Shown: piece after piece, positions 7,426 to 16,478 of the stretch
Layout: the number at the start of each line of letters is the position of its first letter
Position numbering within the stretch: position 1 is the first letter of the stretch
Source of the DNA: Streptomyces sp. NRRL S-1022
GTDB lineage: Bacteria; Actinomycetota; Actinomycetes; Streptomycetales; Streptomycetaceae
DNA: 64,000 nucleotides
NCBI RefSeq assembly: GCF_000720135.1
Contig: NZ_JOIU01000030.1
Location: 1 to 64,000, forward strand
Reading direction: 5' to 3'
Translations under genes and position numbers: made by a program
The notes under the pieces: model-generated
What the model was told of the DNA's origin: nothing
Database searches by the model: none
Seen by the model: only the letters and a program-made list of their open reading frames with translations

Positions 7426-7889
7426 GCGGTATTCCTTTCGGCTTCGGCGCCACCCAGCGCCTGGGCCGTCGCGTCCTTCCACGCCATCCAGCTCAGGAGG
7501 GCGCACTTGACCCGCGCGGGGTACTTGGAGACACCGGCGAACGCGACCGCGTCCTCCAGGACCTCCTCCATCGTGTCGTCGGGCTCGATCCTGCCCTTGG
7601 ACTGCATCAGCTCCAGGAAGGTCTCCTGGATCTTCCGCGCCTCGTCGAGGTCCTTGCCGACCAGCAGCTCGTTCAGCACGGAGGCGGAGGCCTGGCTGAT
7701 GGAGCAGCCCTGGCCCTCGTAGGAGACGTCCTCGATCGTCGTGCCGTCGTACTTCACGCGCAGCGTGATCTCGTCGCCGCACGTCGGGTTCACGTGGTGC
7801 ACCTCGGCGTCGCCATCCCGCAAGCCCCGCCCGTGCGGGTTCTTGTAGTGGTCCAGGATGACGTCCTGGTACATCGAGTCCAGCTTCAC
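7422..7889 (-). CDS. sufU: SufU, sulfur-transfer partner of the cysteine desulfurase
   Basis: This 155-residue IscU-like protein has the three expected cysteines: Cys37 with Asp39 (PTCGDE), Cys62 (GQGCSIS) and Cys129 (ARVKCALL). In Gram-positive bacteria SufU binds zinc and accepts persulfide sulfur from SufS, passing it to the SufBCD scaffold. It lies 18 bases after sufS and overlaps sufT. All ligands are present, so it should be functional. Confidence 0.95.
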   Translation of the reverse strand: MKLDSMYQDVILDHYKNPHGRGLRDGDAEVHHVNPTCGDEITLRVKYDGTTIEDVSYEGQGCSISQASASVLNELLVGKDLDEARKIQETFLELMQSKGRIEPDDTMEEVLEDAVAFAGVSKYPARVKCALLSWMAWKDATAQALGGAEAERNTA

Positions 7890-7907
7890 GGTCTCAGCTC
7901 ACGCCTC

Positions 7908-9164
7908 TCAGCCGAAGAAGTTCCGTACGTGCTCCAGCCCCTCGACCAGTGCGTCGATCTCGGCCGGCGTGGAGTACAGATAGAACGACGCTCGCGTGGT
8001 CGCAGGAATTCCGTAGCGGAGGCAGACCGGACGGGCGCAGTGGTGGCCGACCCGGACCGCGATGCCCTGCTCGTCGAGGACCTGGCCCACGTCGTGCGGG
8101 TGGATGTCCCCGAGCGTGAAGGAGATCGCCGCACCGCGGTCCTCGGCCGTCGTGGGACCGATGATCCGCAGGTCGGGGACCTCGGCCAGGCGCTGCACCG
8201 CGTACTCGGTCAGTGCGTGCTCATGGGCGAGGATCTTGTCCATGCCGATCGACTGGAGGTAGTCGATCGCCGCGCCGAGGCCGACCGCCTGGGCGATCGG
8301 GGGCGTGCCCGCCTCGAACTTGTGCGGTGCCGGGGCGTAGGTGGACGAGTGCATCGAGACGGTCTCGATCATCTCGCCGCCGCCGAGGAACGGGGGCAGG
8401 TCCTCCAGCAGCTCCTGGCGTCCCCACAGGACGCCGATGCCGGTCGGGCCGCACATCTTGTGACCGGTGAAGGCCACGAAGTCGGCCTGCAGGGCCTGCA
8501 CGTCCAGCGGCATGTGCGGGGCGGCCTGGGAGGCGTCGATGCAGACGAGGGCGCCGACCTCCTGGGCACGGCGGATGATCGTCTCGACCGGGTTGACCGT
8601 GCCCAGGATGTTCGACACCAGCACGAAGGAGACGATCTTCGTCTTCTCCGTGATGACCTCGTCGATGTTGGACAGGTCCAGCCGGCCGTCGTCGGTGAGG
8701 CCGAACCACTTCAGCTTCGCGCCCGTGCGCTGCGCCAGCAGCTGCCACGGCACGATGTTGGAGTGGTGCTCCATCTCCGTGATGACGATCTCGGTCTCAT
8801 GGTCCACCCGGTAGGGCTCGTCGGCCCAGCCCAGCATGTTCGCCACGAGGTTCAGCGACTCGGAGGCGTTCTTGGTGAAGATCACCTCGTCGCGGCTCGG
8901 CGCGTTGACGAACGCGGCGACCTTGTCGCGCGCGCCCTCGTACAGCGCCGTGGCCTCCTCGGCGAGCACATGCACACCGCGGTGGACGTTGGCGTTGTAG
9001 CGCTCGTAGTACTCGCTCAGGGCGTCCAGTACCTGGCGCGGCTTCTGCGAGGTCGCCGCGTTGTCCAGGTACACGAGCTTCTTGCCGTCGTGGACCAGCC
9101 GGTCCAGGACGGGGAAGTCCTTGCGGATCGCCTCGGTGTCGAGGAGGCCCGGCAGCTGTGTCAC
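7908..9164 (-). CDS. sufS: Cysteine desulfurase SufS
   Basis: This 418-residue class V aminotransferase-fold enzyme takes sulfur from cysteine, giving alanine and an enzyme persulfide. The PLP lysine is Lys236 (FTGHKMCG) and the active-site cysteine is Cys376 (RVGHHCARP). The HH and SSE-type signature around residues 130-136 (MEHHSNI) is present. Its start overlaps the sufC stop (9161-9164), showing tight translational coupling. Length and residues are standard for group II desulfurases. Confidence 0.96.
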   Translation of the reverse strand: MTQLPGLLDTEAIRKDFPVLDRLVHDGKKLVYLDNAATSQKPRQVLDALSEYYERYNANVHRGVHVLAEEATALYEGARDKVAAFVNAPSRDEVIFTKNASESLNLVANMLGWADEPYRVDHETEIVITEMEHHSNIVPWQLLAQRTGAKLKWFGLTDDGRLDLSNIDEVITEKTKIVSFVLVSNILGTVNPVETIIRRAQEVGALVCIDASQAAPHMPLDVQALQADFVAFTGHKMCGPTGIGVLWGRQELLEDLPPFLGGGEMIETVSMHSSTYAPAPHKFEAGTPPIAQAVGLGAAIDYLQSIGMDKILAHEHALTEYAVQRLAEVPDLRIIGPTTAEDRGAAISFTLGDIHPHDVGQVLDEQGIAVRVGHHCARPVCLRYGIPATTRASFYLYSTPAEIDALVEGLEHVRNFFG

Positions 9165-9925
9165 GCGGATACGCCACCCTTCGTGTATGCCTCGTAGCCC
9201 TCGTCCTCCAGCTTGTCGGCGAGCTCGGCGCCGCCGGACTCCACGATCCGGCCGGCGGAGAAGACGTGGACGAAGTCGGGCTTGATGTAGCGCAGGATGC
9301 GCGTGTAGTGCGTGATCAGCAGGGTGCCGACCTCGCCGGTCTCACGGACGCGGTTGACGCCCTCGGAGACGATGCGGAGCGCGTCGACGTCCAGGCCGGA
9401 GTCGGTCTCGTCCAGGATCGCGACCTTCGGCTTGAGCAGCTCCAGCTGAAGGATCTCGTGGCGCTTCTTCTCACCGCCGGAGAAGCCCTCGTTCACGTTG
9501 CGCTCGGCGAAGGACGGGTCCATGTTGAGGCGCGCCATGGCCTCCTTGACCTCCTTCACCCAGGTGCGCAGCTTGGGGGCCTCGCCGCGGATGGCGGTGG
9601 CGGAGGTGCGCAGGAAGTTGGAGACCGAGACGCCGGGGACCTCGACCGGGTACTGCATCGCCAGGAACAGGCCCGCGCGGGCGCGCTCGTCGACGGACAT
9701 CTCCAGGACGTCCTCGCCGTCGAGCAGCACGGTGCCGCTGGTGATCGTGTACTTCGGGTGACCCGCGAGCGAGTAGGCGAGGGTCGACTTGCCGGAGCCG
9801 TTGGGGCCCATGATGGCGTGCGTCTCGCCCTGCTTCACGGTGAGGTCGACGCCCTTGAGGATCTCCTTCGTGGCGTTGTCGGCCTCGACGGTGACGTGCA
9901 GGTCTCGGATTTCAAGCGTTGCCAT
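9161..9925 (-). CDS. sufC: SufC, ATPase of the SufBCD scaffold
   Basis: This 254-residue ABC-type ATPase has Walker A GPNGSGKST at residues 40-48, signature FSGGEKKR near 148-155 and Walker B followed by ILDETDSGLD. SufC hydrolyses ATP to open the SufB-SufD scaffold during cluster assembly; it is soluble and not a transporter. It sits 7 bases after the Rieske-type ferredoxin gene and overlaps sufS. Confidence 0.96.
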   Translation of the reverse strand: MATLEIRDLHVTVEADNATKEILKGVDLTVKQGETHAIMGPNGSGKSTLAYSLAGHPKYTITSGTVLLDGEDVLEMSVDERARAGLFLAMQYPVEVPGVSVSNFLRTSATAIRGEAPKLRTWVKEVKEAMARLNMDPSFAERNVNEGFSGGEKKRHEILQLELLKPKVAILDETDSGLDVDALRIVSEGVNRVRETGEVGTLLITHYTRILRYIKPDFVHVFSAGRIVESGGAELADKLEDEGYEAYTKGGVSA

Positions 9926-9932
9926 GGGTGCC

Positions 9933-10268
9933 TCAGGACTCCTGGGTGAGGGAGACGAGAACGTCGTCCCCTTCGATCTTTACGGGGTATACGGGGACGG
10001 GGCGCGTCGCGGGGAGGCCGGACGGCTTGCCGGTCCGCAGGTCGAAGCTGGAGCCGTGCAGCCAGCACTCGATCTGGCAGTCCTCCACCTCGCCCTCGGA
10101 GAGGGAGACGTTCGCGTGCGAGCAGATGTCGTGGATCGCGAACACCTCGCCCTCGGTCTTCACGACCGAGACCGGCGTGCCGTCGAGTTCCACCCGCTTC
10201 GGGGTGTCCTCCTCCAGCTCGCTCAGCCCACAGGCCCGAACGAAACGGGCACGGTCGAACTGGGTCAT
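9933..10268 (-). CDS. Rieske-type [2Fe-2S] ferredoxin of the suf operon
   Basis: This 111-residue protein has the Rieske ligands in two loops: Cys49-x-His51 (ICSHANV) and Cys68-x2-His71 (CWLHGSS). It resembles NirD/biphenyl-dioxygenase-type small ferredoxins. The gene is embedded between sufD and sufC in actinobacteria, overlapping the sufD stop (ATGA at 10268-10265), which implies a role in electron supply to assembly or a client relation; the exact function is not established. Confidence 0.92.
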   Translation of the reverse strand: MTQFDRARFVRACGLSELEEDTPKRVELDGTPVSVVKTEGEVFAIHDICSHANVSLSEGEVEDCQIECWLHGSSFDLRTGKPSGLPATRPVPVYPVKIEGDDVLVSLTQES

Positions 10269-11449
10269 GCGACCGAAGCCTCCAGCTCTTCCTCGATCTT
10301 GGCGAGCAGGCGCTCCTCGATGTCGGCGACACCGATCTGCTGGACCAGCTCGGCGAAGAAGCCGCGGACCACCAGGCGGCGGGCCTCGTGCTCCGGGATG
10401 CCGCGGGCCATCAGGTAGAAGAGCTGCTCGTCGTCGAAGCGGCCGGTGGCGGAGGCGTGGCCGGCGCCGACGATCTCGCCGGTCTCGATCTCCAGGTTCG
10501 GCACCGAGTCGACGCGCGAGCCGTCCGTGAGGACCAGGTTGCGGTTCATCTCGTAGGTGTCCGTGCCCTCGGCCTTGGCCTCGATGAGCACGTCACCGAT
10601 CCAGACCGCGTGCGCGTCGTCGCCCTGGAGCGCGCCCTTGTAGACGACGTTCGACTTGCAGTGCGGGGTGTTGTGGGTGACCAGCAGGCGGTGCTCCTGG
10701 TGCTGCCCGGCGTCGGTGAAGTACAGGCCGAACAGCTCGGCCTCGCCGCCGGGGCCGGCGTACTCCACACGCGGGTGCAGGCGCACCACGTCACCGCCGA
10801 AGGTGACGACCACGGACTTGAAGGCGGCGTCCCGGCCGATCAGCGCGTTGTGCTGGGCGACGTGGACGGCCTTGTCGTCCCAGTCCTGGACGGAGACGAC
10901 GGTCAGCTTGGCGCCGTCCCCGAGGACGTAGTCGACGTTGGCGGCGAGCACCGCGTCACCGGTGTGGTCGATGACCACGACGGCCTCGGCGAAGGCACCC
11001 AGCTCGATCACGTGGTGGCCGAAGGCGGTGCCGCCCCGGCCGTGCACCGCGACGCGGATCGGCTCGGTGAGGACGGTCTCCTTGGGGACGGTCACGACCG
11101 AGGCCTTCTCGAAGGCGGAGTACGCCTGCGCGGCGACGCGGTCCACGGGGGTGCCCGCCTTGCCGAGGCGCGCGTCGTCGCGGCCGACGGTCTCGACGGT
11201 GACGCCCTCGGGGGCCTGGATGTCGACCTTCACTCCGTCGCCGTTCGCGACGGCGGTGCCGTCGTGCAGACCGCGCAGGCGCTCCAGCGGGGTGAACCGC
11301 CACTCCTCCTCACGGCCGTGCGGGACCGGGAAGTCCGCGACGTCGAAGGACGGGGGCGCGCTCATGCGCGAGACGACGGTCGACTCCGCGGCGACCGCGA
11401 TCGAGCCCGCGGTGGTCGACCCCACGGGGATGTTCTGGGCCTCAGCCAT
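10265..11449 (-). CDS. sufD: SufD, scaffold subunit
   Basis: This 394-residue protein is the SufB-paralogous partner in the SufBC2D scaffold on which clusters are built. The family region is clear (for example LYFTDAGQHQEHRLLVTHN and the C-terminal AGHASATGRFDDEQLFYL). The start at 11449 was chosen because similarity begins shortly after it; the frame stays open upstream only as a shadow of sufB. It follows sufB after 56 bases, the only real gap among the scaffold genes. Confidence 0.95.
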   Translation of the reverse strand: MAEAQNIPVGSTTAGSIAVAAESTVVSRMSAPPSFDVADFPVPHGREEEWRFTPLERLRGLHDGTAVANGDGVKVDIQAPEGVTVETVGRDDARLGKAGTPVDRVAAQAYSAFEKASVVTVPKETVLTEPIRVAVHGRGGTAFGHHVIELGAFAEAVVVIDHTGDAVLAANVDYVLGDGAKLTVVSVQDWDDKAVHVAQHNALIGRDAAFKSVVVTFGGDVVRLHPRVEYAGPGGEAELFGLYFTDAGQHQEHRLLVTHNTPHCKSNVVYKGALQGDDAHAVWIGDVLIEAKAEGTDTYEMNRNLVLTDGSRVDSVPNLEIETGEIVGAGHASATGRFDDEQLFYLMARGIPEHEARRLVVRGFFAELVQQIGVADIEERLLAKIEEELEASVA

Positions 11450-11505
11450 GGCTGTCGTAGTGCTCTCTTTCCTGAGTAAGACGTCTGCTGGCGATGGGGA
11501 CGGTC

Positions 11506-12927
11506 CTAACCGACCGAGCCCTCCATCTGCAGTTCGATCAGCCGGTTGAGCTCCAGCGCGTACTCCATGGGCAGCTCCTTGGCGATCGGCTCGACGAAGC
11601 CGCGCACGATCATCGCCATGGCCTCGTCCTCGGACAGGCCGCGGCTCATCAGGTAGAAGAGCTGGTCCTCGGAGACCTTGGAGACGGTGGCCTCGTGGCC
11701 CATGGACACGTCGTCCTCGCGGACGTCGACGTACGGGTACGTGTCCGACCGGGAGATGGTGTCCACCAGCAGCGCGTCGCACAGCACGTTGGACTTCGAC
11801 CCGGCGGCGCCCTCGCCGATCTCGATCAGACCGCGGTAGGACGTACGACCGCCACCGCGCGCGACCGACTTGGAGACGATGTTGGACGAGGTGTTCGGCG
11901 CCATGTGGACCATCTTGGCGCCGGCGTCCTGGTGCTGGCCCTCGCCCGCGAAGGCGATGGACAGGGTCTCGCCCTTGGCGTGCTCGCCCATCAGGTAGAC
12001 GGCCGGGTACTTCATCGTCACCTTGGAGCCGATGTTGCCGTCGACCCACTCCATGGTCGCGCCCTCGTAGGCCACGGCGCGCTTGGTGACCAGGTTGTAG
12101 ACGTTGTTCGACCAGTTCTGGATGGTCGTGTAGCGGCAGCGGGCGTTCTTCTTGACGATGATCTCGACGACCGCGGAGTGCAGCGAGTCCGACTTGTAGA
12201 TCGGGGCCGTACAACCCTCGACGTAGTGCACGTAGGCACCCTCGTCGACGATGATCAGGGTCCGCTCGAACTGGCCCATGTTCTCCGTGTTGATACGGAA
12301 GTAGGCCTGGAGCGGGATCTCGACGTGGACGCCCTTGGGCACGTAGATGAAGGAGCCGCCGGACCACACGGCCGTGTTCAGCGCGGCGAACTTGTTGTCA
12401 CCGGCCGGGATGACCGTGCCGAAGTACTCCTTGAAGAGCTCCGGGTGCTCCTTCAGGGCGGTGTCGGTGTCGAGGAAGATGACGCCCTGCTCCTCCAGGT
12501 CCTCGCGGATCTGGTGGTAGACGACCTCCGACTCGTACTGGGCGGCGACACCGGCGACGAGGCGCTGCTTCTCGGCCTCCGGGATGCCCAGCTTGTCGTA
12601 GGTGTTCTTGATGTCCTCGGGCAGGTCCTCCCAGGACTCCGCCTGCTTCTCCGTGGAGCGCACGAAGTACTTGATGTTGTCGAAGTCGATGCCCGAGAGG
12701 TCGGATCCCCAGTTCGGCATCGGCTTCTTCTCGAAGAGCTTCAGGCCCTTCAGGCGCAGCTTCGTCATCCACTCCGGCTCGGACTTCTTGCCCGAGATGT
12801 CGCGGACGACGTCCTCGTTCAGGCCGCGCCTGGCGGAGGCACCGGCCACGTCGGAGTCGGCCCAGCCGTATTCGTACTTGCCCAGGCCCTCAAGTTCGGG
12901 GTGGGCAGTCTCCGTGGGGAGAGTCAT
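11506..12927 (-). CDS. sufB: SufB, iron-sulfur cluster scaffold subunit
   Basis: This 473-residue protein is the main scaffold subunit of SufBCD. It shows the conserved SufB blocks, including [20 protein letters not shown] and the C-terminal [20 protein letters not shown]. Its ATG overlaps the sufR stop (ATGA at 12927-12924), so regulator and scaffold are made from one message. Length is normal. Confidence 0.96.
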   Translation of the reverse strand: MTLPTETAHPELEGLGKYEYGWADSDVAGASARRGLNEDVVRDISGKKSEPEWMTKLRLKGLKLFEKKPMPNWGSDLSGIDFDNIKYFVRSTEKQAESWEDLPEDIKNTYDKLGIPEAEKQRLVAGVAAQYESEVVYHQIREDLEEQGVIFLDTDTALKEHPELFKEYFGTVIPAGDNKFAALNTAVWSGGSFIYVPKGVHVEIPLQAYFRINTENMGQFERTLIIVDEGAYVHYVEGCTAPIYKSDSLHSAVVEIIVKKNARCRYTTIQNWSNNVYNLVTKRAVAYEGATMEWVDGNIGSKVTMKYPAVYLMGEHAKGETLSIAFAGEGQHQDAGAKMVHMAPNTSSNIVSKSVARGGGRTSYRGLIEIGEGAAGSKSNVLCDALLVDTISRSDTYPYVDVREDDVSMGHEATVSKVSEDQLFYLMSRGLSEDEAMAMIVRGFVEPIAKELPMEYALELNRLIELQMEGSVG

Positions 12928-13658
12928 GCGGGGTTCCTCCCGGCCGTGCTTGCAGGTGCGTCAGTGGAAATCTTGGGGATGAACGTCGTGCAGACGCCGT
13001 CGCCGTGCGCGATGGTCGCCAGTCGCTGGACGTGGGTTCCCAGCAGCTCGGCGAAGATCTCCGTCTCCGCCTCGCACAGCTGCGGGAACTGTTCCGCGAC
13101 GTGGGCGACCGGGCAGTGGTGCTGGCAGAGCTGCTCGCCGACCGGTGCGCTGCGCGCCGTAGCAGCGTACCCGTCGGCGCTCAAGGCCCTGGCCAGCGCT
13201 TCGGCGCGTTTGTCGGGCGTCACGGCCTCGATCGCCTCGCGGTACGCGCCCGCCTGGGCGGCGATCCGGGCCCGGGCGAAGGCGGCGACCGCCTCGGGGC
13301 CGCCCTCCCGCTCGGCGATCCAGCGCAGCGCGTCCGCGGCGAGCTTGTCGTACGACTGGTCGAAGGCGTCCCGGCCGCAGTCCGTGAGCGCGAAGACCTT
13401 GGCGGGGCGCCCGCGCGTGCGCGTGCCGTACACCCGCTGTTCGCGGGACTCCACGACGTCGTCGGCGACCAGCGCGTCCAGGTGACGCCGGACGGCCGCC
13501 TGGGTCAGTCCCAGCCGGCCGGCGAGTTCGGCGACGGTCGACGGACCGTGGTCCAGGATGGACCGCGCGACCCGGTTGCGCGTGGAGCGCTCACCGGTCG
13601 CTAGCTCCTCCTGGGGGGCACCCGTGGGGGTCTCCCGAGCCTCGCCGACGTTTTTCAC
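12924..13658 (-). CDS. sufR: SufR, iron-sulfur-sensing repressor of the suf operon
   Basis: This 244-residue winged-helix protein has HTH at about residues 42-62 ([21 protein letters not shown]) and a C-terminal cysteine cluster: Cys178, Cys182, Cys195 and Cys223, suited to binding a cluster. In S. avermitilis SufR carries [4Fe-4S] and represses the suf operon through CAAC-N6-GTTG; that motif is found here at 13658-13671. I chose the GTG at 13658 over the upstream TTG at 13694. The TTG falls in a likely -35 (TTGTCA), the longer form would contain a TTA codon, and the predicted -10 puts the transcript start at or near the GTG, so the message may be leaderless. Confidence 0.88.
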   Translation of the reverse strand: MKNVGEARETPTGAPQEELATGERSTRNRVARSILDHGPSTVAELAGRLGLTQAAVRRHLDALVADDVVESREQRVYGTRTRGRPAKVFALTDCGRDAFDQSYDKLAADALRWIAEREGGPEAVAAFARARIAAQAGAYREAIEAVTPDKRAEALARALSADGYAATARSAPVGEQLCQHHCPVAHVAEQFPQLCEAETEIFAELLGTHVQRLATIAHGDGVCTTFIPKISTDAPASTAGRNPA

Positions 13659-13694
13659 AACGCCATTGTTGCGTAATTCCGCGGAGACTGACAA
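13656..13694 (-). promoter_or_regulatory. suf operon promoter with SufR operator
   Basis: On the minus strand TTGTCA (13694-13689) is a good -35. After 18 bases comes AACAAT as a weak -10, which places the start of transcription near the sufR GTG. The palindrome CAAC-GCCATT-GTTG at 13658-13671 matches the known Streptomyces SufR site and covers the -10 to +1 region, so bound SufR would block polymerase directly. Confidence 0.7.
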
Positions 13695-13730
13695 GCGCCG
13701 TTCGGATCACCGCACGGTGCCCTGCGTCAC

Positions 13731-13744
13731 TTAGGCAAACCTAA
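13731..13744. promoter_or_regulatory. DmdR/IdeR-like iron box upstream of sufR
   Basis: TTAGGCAAACCTAA matches 13 of 14 positions of the right part of the actinobacterial iron-box consensus (TTAGGCTAACCTAA), with a perfect TTAGG/CCTAA dyad. It lies 73 bases upstream of the sufR start and 132 bases before the divergent acetyltransferase gene. Iron-loaded DmdR1/IdeR binds such sites. Confidence 0.6.
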
Positions 13745-13875
13745 TCCGACCTGGGGAAACGATCTTCTGATCGATCATTGCTCGCGCTCCGCGCAGCCTG
13801 CCTTCCTGCCTCTTCGTGCCTGCCCGCCGGCCGGACGGGTAGCGGTTCCACGCCCTGTCGGGAAGACTCCCCACC

Positions 13876-14691
13876 ATGTCCGCACCCCCGCCGACCGGCC
13901 CTCTTGTCACCCGCGACTCACTCGCGGCAGGTCTGCGCCTGCTCGGTGTCGAAACCGGCGAGACCCTCCTCGTGCACTCATCGCTCAGCTCCCTCGGCTG
14001 GGTGAACGGCGGCGCGGTCGCCGTCGTCCAGGCCCTCCTCGACACCCTCGGGCCCTCCGGGACGCTCGTCGTCCCGGCCCAGACCGGCGACCAGTCCGAT
14101 CCGGCCGTATGGGGGAATCCGCCCGTCCCCGCGGAGTGGTGGGACCGGATCCGCGCCACCATGCCCCCGTACGACCCCCTGATCACCCCCTCGCGCGGGG
14201 TCGGCGTCGTCCCCGAGACCGTACGCACCTGGCCCGGCGCCCTGCGCAGCGCGCACCCGCAGACCTCCTTCGCCGCGCTCGGCCCGCGCGCGCGGGAGAT
14301 CACCGACGGCCACGCCTGCGACTGCCGGCTCGGCGAGCAGAGCCCGCTGGCCCGGCTGGAGAAGCTGGGCGCCCGGGTGCTGCTGCTCGGCGCGGGCTAC
14401 GACGCCTGCACCGCCTTCCACCTCGCCGAGTACCGGATACCCGCACCCCCCGTCGAGGTCGGCCGGCCCGCTCCCGGGGGCGGCTGGGAGACCGTGGTCG
14501 AGGTCTCGATCACCTCCGACCGGTTCGACGAGCTGGGGCACGACTACGAACGGGACCGGCCCGTCGTACGCGGCACGGTGGGCGCGGCGCAGGTCCGGCT
14601 GTTCCCGCTGGCGGACGCCGTGGCCTACGCCGAGCGGTGGCTGCCGCTGCACCGGCCCCGTGCGGAGGACTTCTCCCACCCCCGCGCCTGA
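13876..14691 (+). CDS. AAC(3)-family N-acetyltransferase
   Basis: This 271-residue protein belongs to the aminoglycoside 3-N-acetyltransferase family, which uses acetyl-CoA. It shows the conserved N-terminal blocks (TLLVHSSLSSLGWVNGG, SGTLVVPAQTGD), the middle motif SAHPQTSFAALGP and the HDYERD region. Chromosomal members of this family in Streptomyces often have no proven resistance role and may acetylate other amines. It is probably monocistronic; the following ABC gene begins 31 bases later with its own likely promoter. Substrate is uncertain. Confidence 0.85.
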   Translation: MSAPPPTGPLVTRDSLAAGLRLLGVETGETLLVHSSLSSLGWVNGGAVAVVQALLDTLGPSGTLVVPAQTGDQSDPAVWGNPPVPAEWWDRIRATMPPYDPLITPSRGVGVVPETVRTWPGALRSAHPQTSFAALGPRAREITDGHACDCRLGEQSPLARLEKLGARVLLLGAGYDACTAFHLAEYRIPAPPVEVGRPAPGGGWETVVEVSITSDRFDELGHDYERDRPVVRGTVGAAQVRLFPLADAVAYAERWLPLHRPRAEDFSHPRA

Positions 14692-14722
14692 GGGGCAAGC
14701 GGTCTCCCTAGACTCTGATGCC

Positions 14723-15646
14723 ATGGGAAGTCAGTCGGTGGTCCAGGTCCAGGCCCTGGTGAAGCGGTACGGCCCGAAGACCGCGGTGGACGGCCTCGAC
14801 CTGGTGGCCGAAGCGGGCGTGACCGCCGTACTCGGCCCCAACGGGGCGGGGAAGACGACCACGGTCGAGACCTGCGAGGGGTACCGGAAGCCTGATTCCG
14901 GCACGGTGCGCGTCCTCGGCCTCGACCCCGTCCGGGACTCCGCCGAGCTGCGGCCCCGCATCGGCGTGATGCTCCAGTCCGGCGGTGTCTACTCCGGTGC
15001 CCGCGCCGACGAGATGCTCCGGCACGTGGCGAAGCTGCACGCGCACCCGCTGGACGTGGACGCCCTGATCGAGCGCCTCGGCCTCGGCTCCTGCGGGCGG
15101 ACCGGCTACCGGCGGCTCTCCGGCGGCCAGCAGCAGCGGCTCGCGCTCGCCATGGCCGTCGTGGGCCGCCCGGAACTGGTCTTCCTGGACGAGCCGACCG
15201 CCGGACTCGACCCGCAGGCCCGCCGCGCCACCTGGGACCTGGTCCGGGACCTGCGCGCCGACGGCGTCTCGGTGATCCTGACCACGCACCACATGGACGA
15301 GGCCGAGCAGCTCGCCGACGACGTCGCGATCATCGACGGCGGCCGGGTCATCGCCCAGGGCTCCCCGGAGGAGCTGTGCAAGGGCGGCGCCGAGAACACC
15401 CTGCGCTTCACCGGCCGCCCCGGCCTCGACGTCGGCTCCCTGCTCAAGGCCCTCCCCGCCGACTGCACGGCCGCCGAGCTGACCCCGGGCTCCTACCGGG
15501 TCGTCGGCAAGGTCGACCCCCAGCTGCTGGCCACGGTCACCTCCTGGTGCGCCCAGCACGGGGTGATGCCGGACCGGATCTCGGTGGAGCGGCACACCCT
15601 GGAGGACGTCTTTCTGGAGCTGACCGGCAAGGAGCTGCGCTCGTGA
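14723..15646 (+). CDS. ABC-2 exporter ATPase (DrrA-like)
   Basis: This 307-residue ATPase has Walker A GPNGAGKT at residues 38-45, signature LSGGQQQR, Walker B FLDEPTAGLD, and an H-loop in TTHHMDEAE. It pairs with the permease whose GTG overlaps its TGA (GTGA at 15643-15646). The ATG at 14723 was chosen; TAGACT at 14709-14714 is a likely -10, so the transcript may begin at or next to the ATG. Function is export of an unknown substrate, perhaps a drug or lipid. Confidence 0.9.
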   Translation: MGSQSVVQVQALVKRYGPKTAVDGLDLVAEAGVTAVLGPNGAGKTTTVETCEGYRKPDSGTVRVLGLDPVRDSAELRPRIGVMLQSGGVYSGARADEMLRHVAKLHAHPLDVDALIERLGLGSCGRTGYRRLSGGQQQRLALAMAVVGRPELVFLDEPTAGLDPQARRATWDLVRDLRADGVSVILTTHHMDEAEQLADDVAIIDGGRVIAQGSPEELCKGGAENTLRFTGRPGLDVGSLLKALPADCTAAELTPGSYRVVGKVDPQLLATVTSWCAQHGVMPDRISVERHTLEDVFLELTGKELRS

Positions 15647-16410
15647 CCGTTGGTACGTACACCCCGAAGCCGGGTGCCGCACCGCTCCCCCGCATGATCG
15701 CGGCGCAGGCGGCGCTGGAGACCAGGATGCTGCTGCGCAACGGCGAGCAGCTGCTGCTGACGGTGTTCATCCCGACCCTTCTGCTGGTCCTCTTCAGCTC
15801 GGTCGACATCGTGGACACCGGCAAGGGCGAGGCCGTCGACTTCCTGGCCCCCGGCATCCTGGCGCTGGCCGTGATGTCGACGGCGTTCACCGGCCAGGCC
15901 ATCGCCACCGGCTTCGAACGCCGCTACGGCGTGCTGAAGCGGCTCGCCTCCTCGCCGCTGCCCCGCTGGGGCCTGATGACCGCCAAGACGGTGTCCGTGC
16001 TGGTCACGGAGGTTCTCCAAGTCGCCCTGCTGACCGTCATCGCGTTCGCGCTGGGCTGGTCCCCGCACGGCAACCCGGCGGCCGTCCTGCTCCTGCTGCT
16101 GCTCGGCACGGCCGCCTTCTCCGGGCTCGGCCTGCTGATGGCGGGCACGCTCAGGGCCGAGGCCACGCTGGCCGCGGCCAACCTGGTCTTCCTGTTGCTC
16201 CTCGTGGGCGGCGGGGTCGTCGTGCCGCTGGAGAAGTTCGGCTCCACGGGGCAGCACGTGCTCGGTCTGCTGCCGATCTCCGCCCTGTCGGACGGCCTGC
16301 GGGACGTGCTCCAGCACGGCTCCGGCACGCCGTGGGCGGACCTGGGGATCCTGGCCGTCTGGGCGGTGGCCGCGCTGGCCGCCGCCGGGAGGTTCTTCCG
16401 CTGGGAGTGA
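15643..16410 (+). CDS. ABC-2 type permease
   Basis: This 255-residue membrane protein has six hydrophobic segments and the ABC-2 pattern, including ERRYGVLKRLASSPLPR after the second helix, as in DrrB-like exporters. It begins with GTG overlapping the ATPase stop, so the two subunits are made together. The next gene, ctaA, is on the same strand about 70 bases on. In many Streptomyces this pair precedes ctaA, but a direct link to heme A or oxidase assembly is only inferred from position. Confidence 0.9.
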   Translation: MTVGTYTPKPGAAPLPRMIAAQAALETRMLLRNGEQLLLTVFIPTLLLVLFSSVDIVDTGKGEAVDFLAPGILALAVMSTAFTGQAIATGFERRYGVLKRLASSPLPRWGLMTAKTVSVLVTEVLQVALLTVIAFALGWSPHGNPAAVLLLLLLGTAAFSGLGLLMAGTLRAEATLAAANLVFLLLLVGGGVVVPLEKFGSTGQHVLGLLPISALSDGLRDVLQHGSGTPWADLGILAVWAVAALAAAGRFFRWE

Positions 16411-16478
16411 CCAGCGCCGCACCCCCGGAGGGCCACCCTCGTGAACGCGTGCACAAGCGGCGGCCTACGATGGTGGGC

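Noticed and set aside
10265..12367. Fused 700-codon frame covering sufD and part of sufB
   Set aside because: The upstream part is antisense-like shadow of sufB; family similarity starts at 11449, after sufB ends.
13658..13694. Longer sufR beginning at the TTG at 13694, which would include a TTA (bldA) codon
   Set aside because: The TTG coincides with a good -35 (TTGTCA), the extension is not part of the conserved domain, and the known operator type would then lie inside the gene.
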